Source of the DNA: Hippopus hippopus
Lineage: Eukaryota; Mollusca; Bivalvia; Cardiida; Cardiidae
Assembly (NCBI GenBank): GCA_946811185.2
Contig: OX328105.1
Location: forward strand, 34,537,394 to 34,601,393
Direction: 5' to 3'
Length of the DNA stretch: 64,000 nt
Of the stretch, positions 1 to 10,212 are shown one piece after another; position 1 is the first letter of the stretch, and the number at the start of each line of letters is the position of its first letter. A program made the position numbers and the translations under genes. The notes under the pieces were generated by a model, which ran no database searches, was not told the origin of the DNA, and saw only the letters and a program-made list of their open reading frames with translations.

Positions 1-2237
1 TTTCTTCAGGATTACAATGAAGCAGGATCATTCGGTAAAGGGTTAAACAAGGCATTTAATAATAGATCAGAAATATACAATAAGAGTAGCAAGACATTAC
101 ATCCACTTTCATTTTTAGGAGTTAAAATCCTCAACATATAATAAGGTATGCTGACAATACCTTGGTGGCTTTTACAAATCCCTTTGGTTTACTAACTCTC
201 AAACATGTTTTTGAGTTCATGTGTGTCTTACAGACACATATCATGTTGGGATACCTCAAAGTGTATCGAACTTATCAATTTGATAGACATGGTGCCAACT
301 TAAAAGATTCATCTGTTGTAAACTTTTATGTCTTCTGTACCTGTCAACTAATGAAATACTTAGAATACATAGGCCATAAACCTAAAACTTTAGAAACCTG
401 CACACAGTTCTTCTACAAGAGTCTATTCTGCTCTACTCTGACACTCAAAAGCCATTGATGAGCACTGTATGAGCTAAAATGTTAAAAGTCAAAACAAAAT
501 ACACATGTAGTAATAATAAGAGTCAGGACTGTAATTTAAAAAGTCATACCCAATATAAATGCTTTCATGCAAATTTTTGACATGTTAAATTCTTATTATT
601 TGTATGTAGCTGTTAAACATTGAATGAAATTTGGTGTTAAGTAACTATTATTTTGAGGACAATAATTATGTAATTCATACTTAATAAAATAGATGTTTTA
701 AGTCACTAGCTGGCCATTTGTTTTCCAGCACTTGGTCCATGCTGTCACTGGGACAATAAACATGTTCTTTACTGATCAGTTTCTTGCAGAAAATCTAAAT
801 TATATTCATGTGTATACCTGACTATAACTGGTCTAATTCTAATCATTTCTACATAAAGTGACAGTTAAGTATTTGTGACTCATAAAAATCAACAAAGTTC
901 AGGCTCAATAATCTATGTAAAATCATAAAAGATGCAGTAATGTGTGTGATAGAGTAACTGCTCAATTATTTTGGTTGTCCCATCCGCAATACCCCACTTT
1001 TAGATGAATTCTTTGATAATCATGTGTAAAAACCTATATATATTTAGTGCAAAGACAACCACTTTTAAGTTTTAATGTGCGATATAGTGAGACCTATAAA
1101 TAACTATTGACTGATCTACCAATCTACATGATCAATGTAATGTAACTTATCTATGATAGTGTTAGATAATTGATAGTTAATGTACCTATTTTATTGAAGC
1201 ATCTTTGCAAATAATGCTAGTCATATTGGCATTATAAGCTGTGATTTTTGTTGATGGTTGGGTTGTAGCAAGAAGGGGGTGGTCAAGGAGCATGATTAAG
1301 TTTTCACAAGAAGTAGATCTGCATAGTCTTAGAACCATAAAAGGTGTTACAGGATATTAGAGACATAATGTAAGAATATGCATAAACTGAAGTCATGAGG
1401 GTCAGAATATATTTGGAACTGCTTTAAGACGGTTTGTCTTAGAGACTGATAATGTGCGTTTCATCAACATAGCAGTCTTAAGGTTTAGCAAGAGATTATT
1501 TGTTGGTCATTTTGGGTTTTTGGTAAGTATGTGGTATTGATCTGTATTGATTTATTTGGTATAATTGAAATTATTTTAAAAAAAACAACACCCGCACACA
1601 CACACACACACACAAACACAAAACATGTAGGTCTGTCGACAGAGTAAGATTAACATTCATGATACTACGTCTTCTTTTTTATTTATTAGTGGCTGATTCC
1701 AAGGGATGCTCTCATAAATTGAGGCAGGATGTTGTAATTTGAAGGTAGAGTGTGGCATCTTAGTGAAATGGCACAGTTTGATTGCAGCTCATATTTTGAT
1801 TTTTTTTCAAACTTTCTAAGTTTGCTACCCTTCAACAGTATATGGCAACCGTATTGTCTTACACCTTTGACAGTATGGCAGACAATCTGTTTAGAACTAC
1901 CAGGTTATATTTAAATTTTGATTTTTAAGCAGGTAGAAGTATATCAAAGTATATCAATGTCTCAAATTATAAATATTGTATTCCAGAATTTTAGAAATTT
2001 TTGATAATTTATCCATCATTACATGGAGAGATTTTCTATAACTTTATATGTGCTCAAATTGACTTTTAATTACCTCATGTAAAGTGATTCTTACCTCAAC
2101 AAAGTCTGAATCTGGTCATATTGTAAATCTACAAAGAAAAAAATAAACTCTAAGTTTTGTGTAGTTAATAACAAATGACATAAAAACCCAGTTGTTGCAG
2201 GTGGAGAAAAATTCTATTTCTTTGTAAGTGTATGTTT
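1..2237. other. AT-rich intergenic sequence, no gene seen
   Basis: Short ORFs only; none has recognisable protein features or a codon pattern that stands out. The only structure noted is a CA microsatellite near 1591-1624. Confidence 0.6.
1591..1624. repeat. (CA)n microsatellite
   Basis: About ten CA dinucleotides with a few interruptions. Confidence 0.9.
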
Positions 2238-2461
2238 TTAACCCTTTATCTCATATTCAGGAGTTTTAATGACCCTGAGGAAGAAGTCATTTGAAAACAT
2301 TATGGGAAAAGGAGAAAATGCTGATAACCAGCATTTTCTCTATACCCACGTTTTCTACCCCTTCAAAAACAGATTACATCATTTGAGTTACATTAAATTT
2401 TTCATCTTTAAAGGCTTGCAATTTGGACTGGTAAGTAATTTTGTCTTCTGGTAAAGGGTAA
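2238..2461 (-). mobile_element. TTAA-MITE-1 copy, A end cut by a SINE
   Basis: Left TTAA at 2238-2241 followed by CCCTTTATC, then the AATGACCCTGAGG arm, the core palindrome and the A arm. The right end runs into the target duplication of the SINE at 2466, showing that the SINE arrived later. Confidence 0.85.
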
Positions 2462-2465
2462 TAAA

Positions 2466-2711
2466 GCCTGGCGGGGTTGCTCAGTGGTTAGCCTATCTAA
2501 CTCGTGATCTGGAGGTTGCAGGTTCGATACCCGGTTGCGACGAACTTTCTTTCCGGCGAATTTTCGCCCCTCACCTCTGATGCATGTGAGAAAAGTAGTC
2601 AGTGGCTTTGTGTCAGTACCAGTGTGGGAAACCCAGGAAACACATGGGTGCGTCACAGACCGCCATGATATGAACTAAGCTGTTAAAATGGCGTTAAACT
2701 CGAATACAAAC
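2466..2711 (+). mobile_element. tRNA-derived SINE with 14-bp target duplication
   Basis: The head carries an A box (TTGCTCAGTGGTTAG) and a B box (GGTTCGATACC). The tail ends GGCGTTAAAC. Flanked by TAAAGGGTAATAAA on both sides (2452-2465 and 2712-2725). It was inserted by reverse transcription into the end of the preceding MITE. The body resembles the copies at 23453 and 59563. Confidence 0.88.
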
Positions 2712-2744
2712 TAAAGGGTAATAAATACACCAATATTAATTATG

Positions 2745-2972
2745 TTATCCTTTTACCACACAATCCCGATTTTTAATGACCCTGAGGAAGAAGTCATTTG
2801 AAAACATTATGGGAAAAGGAGAAAATGCTGGTTACCAGCATTTTCTCCTTTTCCCACAATGTTTTCTACCCTGTCAAAGACAGCAGTCATCTTTTGAGCT
2901 ACCTTTTTTTTTTGTCTGCAAATGATTTCAATTTGGTCAAGACCAAAATTTTGTCATTTGATAAAGAGTTAT
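2745..2972 (-). mobile_element. TTAA-MITE-1 copy with TTAT flanks
   Basis: Near full length; the palindrome is intact. Both flanks read TTAT instead of TTAA, a matched off-consensus target duplication. Its B arm is nearly identical to that of the neighbour at 2238. Confidence 0.88.
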
Positions 2973-3134
2973 AAATTATATGGATACTCTTTGACTTGCC
3001 TCAGTATACAGCAGTAGGAATTTTCCTACTTTAAAATTTTTAATTCACTATTGAACAGAACAGAACATTTTATTGACTTAACCTGCAGAGGTCATCATCA
3101 TTGAAAATAGGCTAGAGAAAATTCCTCCAAACGT

Positions 3135-3328
3135 TCCCACACTTGAATGATTTTGACAAAGATGGCCTTCAAAAACATTTTGAAAAGAATAAAAAAAACA
3201 ATGCTGCAACTAGCATTCGCTGCTTTTTCCACAAAATTTTCCACCCTACTAAAGACAAATTTCACTATGCAAATTACATGTAATTTGTTGCCTGCAAATA
3301 TTTTGTTGTTTGATAAAGAGTTCAATGA
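3135..3328 (-). mobile_element. Degenerate TTAA-MITE-1 copy
   Basis: The A arm (TTGTTGTTTGATAAAGAGTT) and a decayed core (ACAATGCTGCAACTAGCATT) are visible; the B end is not clear. Confidence 0.55.
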
Positions 3329-3375
3329 TAATCACCAACATTTGCTTTTCGTCTTGCTGTAAACAACTATCATAA

Positions 3376-3450
3376 AAATAATGTGGCAAAGGAGAAATTG
3401 CTAGTAATGAGCAATATTGCATTTTGCCACAGTATTTTCACTCATATTTA
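3376..3450. repeat. Variant core palindrome (GGAGAAATTGCT type)
   Basis: AATGTGGCAAAGGAGAAATTGCT paired with AGCAATATTGCATTTTGCCAC. The same variant core recurs in cleaner form at 42393. The outer arms are not recognisable. Confidence 0.5.
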
Positions 3451-3526
3451 TCAAACATGAGTTTTGATGTTGACTATCCTTATTATAAAAGGATATTTCA
3501 AAATCATCTACCACCAATTTCACCCA

Positions 3527-3774
3527 GAACGGATAACTCTGTACCCAGAAGGGATAACTCTGTACCACACAGTCCTGAGTTTTACCACACAGTCCTGAGT
3601 TTTACCACACAGTCTCAAAAACTCAGGACTGTGTGGTAACCAGCATTTTCTCCTTTTGCCATAATGTTTTCTGCCATATCAAAGACAAAAATCAACAGTT
3701 GATCTACATTTGTCATCTGCAAATGCTTTGAATTTGGTCAAGTCCAAAATTTTGTCGTTTGGGTAAGAGTTAAT
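3527..3774 (-). mobile_element. Rearranged TTAA-MITE-1 with reiterated B terminus
   Basis: The right half (core and A arm ending at TTAA, about 3771-3774) is normal. The left half is replaced by three tandem copies of a 19-20 bp B-end unit (ACCACACAGTCCTGAGTTTT), followed by the same unit inverted, making a hairpin next to the core. A second unit (GGATAACTCTGTACC) is duplicated just upstream. Confidence 0.7.
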
Positions 3775-3978
3775 GGATTCCAGGTATTACTGCTTCTAAG
3801 CAGGGATCATACCAAGACATGTCTCCATGATGCCTACACTGAACAATTTCTCTACTTGCCACAATATTCTTCCCCAAAGTTATCTGAATCTATGCTAGAT
3901 GCCTTCAAATATATCTCCATGCAATAAAGAATGAACCCGCTACAACAAGATGCGCATTTTTATGCTTCTTGCACTGGG

Positions 3979-4124
3979 CTCGATCTTAATTTAAAATCGT
4001 TGCATGAGTGTAACCTAATAAATGCGCTCGATCTTAATTTAAAATCGATGCATGTGTTTAACCTAATAAATATCATGTTATTTATTAGGTTGCCCACATG
4101 CATCGATTTTAAATTAAGATCGAG
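3979..4124. repeat. Palindrome with one duplicated arm
   Basis: A 48-bp unit beginning CTCGATCTTAATTTAAAATC occurs twice in tandem (3979 and 4027), then once inverted (about 4078-4124) across a tiny loop. The sequence just outside (CACTGG / CCAGTG) pairs with the outer unit. Confidence 0.8.
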
Positions 4125-4732
4125 TGCCAGTGGCTCCTTGTGACTTTTCTTAGATTTCAAGACAAAAAGCGTATTGTTTTCCTGAGCTGTTTTTATCATT
4201 ATTTTTATGATATCTGTGATCTTCGTGTTATTCAATGAAAACTTTGTTTTAAGACAAATAACGATAAGATATGATTATAAGAGCTACATATTCAAATGAA
4301 AATCGGAAGGCGGGAGCAAGGAAAGATCAGCACTAGTTAAGACGCCGGCGATAATTTGCGGGAAAATAAAACAATCACAATTTGCAACCACGTGCACCAT
4401 GCTAGATCTAGATTTACATGTACTTTGATTATTCATGAAAAATATCTGCAGATTACGAATAAATAAGACACTTACTTCTTTTTTTCCCGGATCAAATTGT
4501 CTGGGTCTTTCTACGAAACACCATACTGCCCGCTCAAACGTTGACTACTCATTGAGCAATCTCGTGCGCGGTTGAGTAGCCTAATCATGTGATCGGGGTC
4601 AGCCTAAAAACCAACCAGAACAGACGGGAACGGAAGCCTTCATTGACCCTCAATCGCCTTCACAACCAAAGCCGCCTATTCGGCCACTAAAGATTGATAC
4701 CAGACTGCAAAAAAAACATTCTGATCTTTGAT
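4125..4732. other. Unassigned intergenic sequence
   Basis: No gene, tRNA or repeat recognised. Confidence 0.5.
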
Positions 4733-4880
4733 CTATACGATCCCTGATCTACACTGTCCGTTTTGTTGAGATAATCTGGCCAAGAGCAAGCTTAAACTTG
4801 CAATTATTTAGGTCTTATTTCTAGACTGGCATTGTCATTTTTAAAGGTTTATTCGGCGCTCTCGGGTAACCAACAAATCA
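4733..4880 (+). repeat. TTAA-MITE-2-related fragment
   Basis: Contains GATCTACACTGTCCG and then GGTCTTATTTCTAGACTG and TTATTCGGCGCTC, shared with 15882-16060. A longer subfamily of the GATCAGACTGCAC repeats. Confidence 0.5.
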
Positions 4881-4962
4881 CTTATTTATAGGTGAACTTG
4901 GAATTGTACCAGTAACATGTCGTTGGATTTCTAAATTCATTTTTTACTTTTGTATGTACATA

Positions 4963-5180
4963 ATTGGCTTGCATCACACGAAAAGGGGCATTCGGACACT
5001 TGCGTAAAGTGTCGTCTCGGATCAGCCTAATCCGAGACGGCACTTTGCGACTACATTAGATTTTGTTCTTCAGTAGACTTGCGCAAAAAAATAAAATTAC
5101 ACAAAAACGGAAAGTGTCGTTTCGGATTAGCCTGCGCGGACTGTGCAGGCTGATCCGAGACTACACTTTACGCTCACCAT
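4963..5180 (+). mobile_element. TA-MITE copy, 3'-truncated
   Basis: Preceded by TA (4961-4962) and opens ATTGGCTTGCATCACACG. The first hairpin has lost its GC-rich loop; the second is complete. The right terminal repeat is missing beyond about 5180. Confidence 0.75.
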
Positions 5181-5447
5181 TGACCGATAGCACAAGAAAG
5201 AGGGCTTGTTTGTCCGCAGAATGGCAAGCAATTTTTTTCTTGATATTTTCTATATAATATAGTTTCGGTGAAAAATCGTTTTTATAAACAATTTCACTCT
5301 TTTTTCAACCCTTTACTTCGTCATATACGATGCCTTTATTTGCAATATGGCACTGCTAGTATTTCAATACCGCAATATTTAGAAAGGTTTGTGAATGCAG
5401 TCCCTGCAGTTTATTGCCACTTTGTATCCGACACTTTCTTTCTTTCG

Positions 5448-5478
5448 TTCAAACGTCCGTTCGTTTGTTCGTTCGTTC
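5448..5478. repeat. (GTTC)n-like simple repeat
   Basis: Imperfect GTTC/GTTT tetranucleotide run. Confidence 0.7.
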
Positions 5479-5554
5479 AAAACTCGGAAGATTATTTGGT
5501 AAAAGCTGTAAATGGATGATTTTAAGGCTGTTAAAGACTACCAAGTATCGGAGA

Positions 5555-5760
5555 AAATTAATACCAGAGTACGTCCGTACAGTCTGATCCCGATCCCTCT
5601 TCGCTATCTTTGCAACCGACATCAGCCCTTGGTTGAACTGTGAAATGTTCTAACCTGTAGGCTGTTAAACGCGACTCAAGGATCTTTTGCGGACAGTTTA
5701 GATCAAAATCAGACTACACAGAACGTTAAAACTCGGTAAAGGATTAAACCGGTACTCCAA
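5555..5760. repeat. Decayed TTAA-MITE-2 fragments
   Basis: Shows GGCTGTTAAACGCGACTC, TTTTGCGGACAGT and GATCAAAATCAGACTACAC, which match the family's terminal and inner repeats, but no full boundaries. Confidence 0.5.
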
Positions 5761-5844
5761 AAGCGTCGAATTTTTTGCTGAATTCAGCCACCTGGTGATA
5801 TTGCGGTATCAAGAATTTAAGAAAAAATCGACGCATAGAATCGA

Positions 5845-5995
5845 TTAGGTCCAAGATCAGACTGCTTGTTTTCTGCAGCCTGTTATTAATCTACACTGTC
5901 AGCAAAATTGAATTTGGACGGATTAGGTTTCAAGATTAGACAGCTTTTTGTGTAGTTTATTACTGGTCTACATTGTCAGCAAAAAGTGCACTTAG
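5845..5995 (+). repeat. Two 78-bp tandem units of TTAA-MITE-2-like sequence
   Basis: Units start TTAGGTCCAAGATCAGAC (5845) and TTAGGTTTCAAGATTAGAC (5923); each ends with a CTACA(C/T)TGTCAGCAAAA block. Confidence 0.6.
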
Positions 5996-6334
5996 TCGCA
6001 CAAACGGCCGAACAGCAGGGATCAGAACTTTAATTTCAGAGCATCAAAACTTAATTCTTAAACCGAAGAATGAATGAAGTATAAACCGTCAAACAAAGCC
6101 CAAATATACCAATGTTCTTTCCAAAGAAAAATCTCGCTGTATCTGATGGTGTTAGTCTACGATTATGTGCAGTCTGTTGAGGGTGCACATTCTGTGCTGT
6201 CTGGTACTGATCGACAAGGGCTACAATGGCCTTTAGCAGACAAAGAGTTAAGGTTGAAACCCGAAAACAAAGTCAGATATACGGTCTAGGCAAGGATTGT
6301 AACTTTGAAGCTGGGCTACTGTTACGCTGTTAAA

Positions 6335-7413
6335 CCCCTGTCACACCAGGGAGGCGATCCCACGGCGTCCAAGAAAAAAGGCAGAACGCCGGGGTGCGCG
6401 CAGTACGATCGCAAGCATCGCCACAGCAACGCGTTGGGATCGTCTAGGACGCCGAGGGACGGCGCGCATTTTGAGCATGCACAAAACAAACGCCGTCGCT
6501 CTGTGTTCTGAGAAGAGCGTAGTGGGATCACCGGAAGGTCGTCTTAGCGGTGCAGTAAGATCTCCCACAACGCCATGGGAGCTCCGCCGGCGCGCACAGA
6601 GGTCGCAGTGCGAACGCTATGGTTGTCGGTGGCGCTTGCATGGAGATTGTACCGCGCGCTCTGAGATGTCACCGCGTCTATACTGTGCCTATACGGCGCG
6701 TCAGCGGCGCTTATACAGCGGTTCAACGGCGCTGACACGGAGTGTTATTTATTTCACCGCGCTCTTAAAACGACTCCTCTGAGCTGCAACGGCGATCATT
6801 GCGCTTGTAAGCCGCTTCTACAGCGTCCATCCGTCTTTGTCTGACAAAAACGAACATATAGTAAACGAAGTATGCAAATAAGCATTCAATTCACTATGGC
6901 TGATGTCGGGCTAATAATGGTTGAGGAGTTGACAGTGGTTGACTTGCTTCTGTTTGAGAGGGTTGGGGTTTATGTCCTGCTTTTTCCCCGTTTCTTTTTA
7001 CGAGCATACTTTTATTCTCCGTCGACTTTTCGAGACCACAGCAAAGAAACAATAATTGATGAATAAATGTGTATATACTTACAATTCGTTTTCAGAGACT
7101 GTTCATTGTCACGCCTTCAGCGTAGTGTGAGCGCCTTGAGAACGCCGTGAGCGCCCAGTGCACGCAGTATGAGCACCGTGAAAGCGCAGAGCACGCAGTG
7201 GTAGCGCCATGAGAGCGCGGAGAATCGCCAAGAAGAACTCCGTAGGAACGAGATAACGCGCCATAGGAGCTCCGTAGCAACGCCTTGGTCGTGGTGAGAA
7301 CGCCGTGACCTCTTCGCGAAAAACATCCGATTTTTCCTGAGATCTCATGGCGCTCTGGGAAATTAAACAACGCCGTCCCAACGCAGTTGAAACGCCGTTT
7401 AGTGTGACAGGGG
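6335..7413. mobile_element. 1.08-kb GC-rich inverted-repeat element with 12-nt periodic arms
   Basis: Perfect 12-bp terminal inverted repeats CCCCTGTCACAC (6335-6346) and GTGTGACAGGGG (7402-7413). The arms (about 6590-6790 and 7100-7330) are runs of a degenerate unit of about 12 nt resembling ACGGCGCTCATA, in opposite orientation in the two halves. The middle (6840-7090) is AT-rich like the genome. GC content is far above the surroundings. No transposase ORF; the ORFs here simply repeat with a 4-residue period. No convincing target duplication, so no superfamily is assigned. Confidence 0.7.
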
Positions 7414-7472
7414 CATTACGTAATGTTACGTTTTTCTTATCTTTTACAGCTGCGAACTATCGATTATATAGA

Positions 7473-7613
7473 GAATAGATGGTTGGTGTCTTGGATGGGT
7501 TAAGTTTATCGGGCAAGGCGTAAGAATTCATCTGGTGAGCCGAAGGCGAACCGGATAAATTTCGGAGCCGAGCCCGATAAATTTAACCCATCCAAGACAC
7601 CAACCATCTATTC
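7473..7613. repeat. Fold-back with 42-bp near-perfect arms
   Basis: Arms at 7473-7514 and 7572-7613 (GATGGTTGGTGTCTTGGATG and its complement) differ at about one base. The loop holds GAGCCGAAGGCGAACCGG, also found (inverted) in the loop of the fold-back at 53393. A decayed arm recurs at about 7700-7755. Confidence 0.85.
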
Positions 7614-8221
7614 TATTTATCCTGTCACTCACTGTAACGGAACAAAACAAAATAAACAAACGAAAAAAAAAAACATTGATAAAGACCTACCTTTAATAAA
7701 TTTCCGGAGCCGAGCCTAATCGACTTTCCCAATCGAAGACACCAACCGTCTATTTTATTTATCCTTTTTCTCAATTATAATCCGAAATCCGACTTAATTG
7801 AACATTTCGCTCAAAATAATGCAAATATTGACATCTTTCTCACTAGATATAGGAGAAACTTTAAAAAATGTAGAACCGTGTTTACAAAACTCTCTGGATA
7901 TGCAGCTGCAATAATGACGTCATGAACGATATTTGCTACGTCATAATTATTAAACGTGACGTGTATCCGCAGAAAAATATTGTGGCGAAGAAGATGTGTC
8001 ACAATGTGCTTTAACATAACAGACTATTAATTAAACGAGCAAAAGTATTCGCTAGCGATTGATTCATTCATTACGGCAGTAAGACGCTTGGTTGAAAATA
8101 GTCCCAGTTAGCAGGTGCGCACCTGGTGGTCACGTGACCAACTGACGGATAACAAAAAAAATATACGGCACCCTGTTAGGCCTATCGGGTCGAAATTGTA
8201 GAAGGTGACAGGATAAAAATA
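7614..8221. repeat. Interval bounded by inverted TATTTATCCTGTCAC
   Basis: TATTTATCCTGTCAC (7614-7628) pairs with GTGACAGGATAAAAATA (8205-8221). It may be the ends of a 0.6-kb element or copies of one sequence in opposite directions. No coding content. Confidence 0.4.
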
Positions 8222-8312
8222 AATTATACGCGGTTTATGTTTGCCATTTTATATTTTTATTCGCTTTTGAAAAGTATCTATGGAGGCAGCCACATTGTTT
8301 ACTCGGCTTTCA

Positions 8313-8419
8313 GTCATTTCGTAACTAGGTCATTTCGTACCTAGGCCATTTCGTACGATTTTGGTCATTTCGTACTCACTTTGATCATTTCGTACCCACT
8401 TTGGTCATTTCATACCCAG
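8313..8419 (+). repeat. Minisatellite built on TCATTTCGTAC
   Basis: Six units of 16-20 bp, each carrying TCATTTCGTAC or a one-base variant, with spacers changing from ACTAGG to CACTTTGG. Confidence 0.85.
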
Positions 8420-8759
8420 TTTTTAATATCAATTTGGTAATTTAGAACCTAGTTTTAATACTATTTTCTTGTGTTGTTTGCCGAATGACAACTGCTTTTG
8501 TACATAGCTCCAATTGAAATTATGTTAAATTTCGCCGAAGAATGGCTATGATTGTGTCTTACCATTATTGGTTCTTTCTTTTTTAAGTTTTAATTTGCAT
8601 TCTACAGAGTGTTTAGGACTTCTCAGTTCATTTCTCACCGAGTTCTGCATAAATTTACTTTGGTCAATTTGAAATGCGTTAAAAATTTTCTGGAGAGAGG
8701 CCACATTTTCGTTGTGTTCTTCATAAACCATGTTGCAAAACCATGACTCTTTCTTAGAC
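8420..8759. other. Unassigned sequence
   Basis: A 110-codon minus-strand ORF spans 8546-8878, but its N-terminal third is the MITE at 8760. No domain recognised; not called as a gene. Confidence 0.5.
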
Positions 8760-8899
8760 TTTAACTCTTTACCAAACAACATAATTTTAGACTTTTGAGA
8801 GCATTTGCAGACGACAATTCGAATGTGGTTACCACTTTCTCTTTCTTCCACATTGTTTTCAAAATTATTCTTCCGCAAGGTTGTAAAGACTCGGGATTA
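8760..8899 (+). mobile_element. TTAA-MITE-1 copy, core deleted
   Basis: A end TTAACTCTTTACCAAACAAC and the GCATTTGCAGACGAC segment, then a jump into the second half of the core and a short B arm ending GACTCGGGATTA. Confidence 0.7.
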
Positions 8900-9347
8900 A
8901 CACAATGCCTTATATGGTGCAAACTTTAAAAATCTTCTTGTCCATAACCAGATAGCCCAGAGTTTAAATATTTGTCATGTAGTATCACCACGTGGACCTC
9001 TACGAAGTTTATTAAAGTGATGCCCTTGGCGTAAAAAATTAACCCGCTGTAATGTGCCCTATTTCAGAAACAACTGATCTGCGGCGCCATTCATGTTATG
9101 CATCAATATTTTCTTGTATCGGTTATTTTTATCGATTTGTTGATATGCGAGACTACTGATAAAGCATGTCCGTGAAAGTTGGCTATGTGTGTATTTCTAT
9201 CAAAAAAGTCTTTTTCGGTGGGGAATATCATTTCAACGAAAAAACTTGTTTTCACTTGAAAGATAACAAGCAAGATTTTCATGCTATTTCAAGTTATTTT
9301 GCCAAGTAAGTAGTCAAGTGCGTAAGGTAAAATCAATGGACTGAACT
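8900..9347. other. Unassigned sequence
   Basis: No gene or recognisable repeat. Confidence 0.5.
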
Positions 9348-9360
9348 GGATCCGGATTGA

Positions 9361-9671
9361 TTGATTGAATTTGCGTTTATTTATCGTGGCCACCGGTTGC
9401 CCATATGGGCAACGCCCCCTGAAGGCTGTTATTATGGTTACGGGGGATAGTGCAGATACAGGACGAAACCTATCTTAAGTTACGCCTGGTTCTTTTACGT
9501 GCTCGGTGTATAGCACCGTCACACGGGACCTCGGTTTAAAGTCTCATCCGAAAGACTATTAGTAATTTTAGATGGCCAGCCGTGGGGATCGAACCCACAC
9601 CCTTAAGTGACTCGAAACACCACGTTCACGAGTCCTACGCTCTACCTATTGAGCTATGCGGGCTGGTCAAG
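9361..9671 (-). mobile_element. tRNA-derived SINE with 13-bp target duplication
   Basis: The head, at the right, has the A box TAGCTCAATAGG and B box GGGTTCGATCCCC. The body contains GCACGTAAAAGAACCAGGCG. The tail is a TTGA/TCAA repeat at 9361. GGATCCGGATTGA flanks it at 9348-9360 and 9672-9684. The body differs from the GGCGTTAAAC-tailed SINEs, so this is a second SINE family. Confidence 0.88.
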
Positions 9672-9894
9672 GGATCCGGATTGAACCGGATTGGATTTAA
9701 TAAACGGAATGAGCCGGTGGAACTGGATTGGACTCAAAACCGAATTTTACAATTTTTCTTCAATCTTGTATAAACCAACAAGGTTTTATCTTTTACCATA
9801 GCCACTTATTTCAACTTCGCTAGTCTGTCAGTACTTTCAGTACTTTGATTTTTCTTGCTTATCATGGCAACAGCTCTCTTATTAACATGCCAGG

Positions 9895-10103
9895 GTCCTT
9901 ATTCAACCACCATTCTTACCATTCTTAAGATTATTCTTTGGCTGATTCTCAAGAATTTTCTAGATTTGAAAATAACGTAACTTCTGTTGGCTAAATCGAA
10001 GGGTTTAGCCACTTCGGTTTAACCAATCAGAAGTTATGTGATATAGAAAATTGGCCAGCGTAAAAGGAAGAATATCTTTAAGAATGGTTGGTGAATACGG
10101 AAC
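9895..10103. mobile_element. FB-MITE copy
   Basis: Ends TCCTTATTCAACCACCATTC and AGAATGGTTGGTGAATACGG are complementary. The middle carries an inverted GGCTAAA / TTTAACC pair next to AATCAGAAGTTATG. Confidence 0.75.
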
Positions 10104-10212
10104 CTGAAATCCACCAGTACAAGACTTAGGCTCTACTCTGTGTTGTGCATGAACATGCTTATACAACTTCCCAACCAGCACGGCTTGAACAAAAGCAAGT
10201 AAATGAAACCTC

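Noticed and set aside
162..458. 98-codon ORF as a gene
   Set aside because: Length is expected by chance in AT-rich DNA of this size; no domain, no codon bias, no splice context.
6322..7381. Set of overlapping 60-100 codon ORFs as arginine-rich proteins
   Set aside because: They follow the 12-nt repeat period and high GC of the inverted-repeat element, on both strands; no start or domain supports them.
8546..8878. 110-codon minus-strand ORF
   Set aside because: Its first part is a TTAA-MITE-1 copy (the FGKELK reading recurs in other copies) and the rest shows no known features.
9582..9668. tRNA gene
   Set aside because: Good A and B boxes, but the acceptor arms do not pair, the anticodon region is too long, and the unit is joined to a SINE body with target duplications. 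The same applies to the heads at 2466, 23600, 33650, 47930 and 59770.
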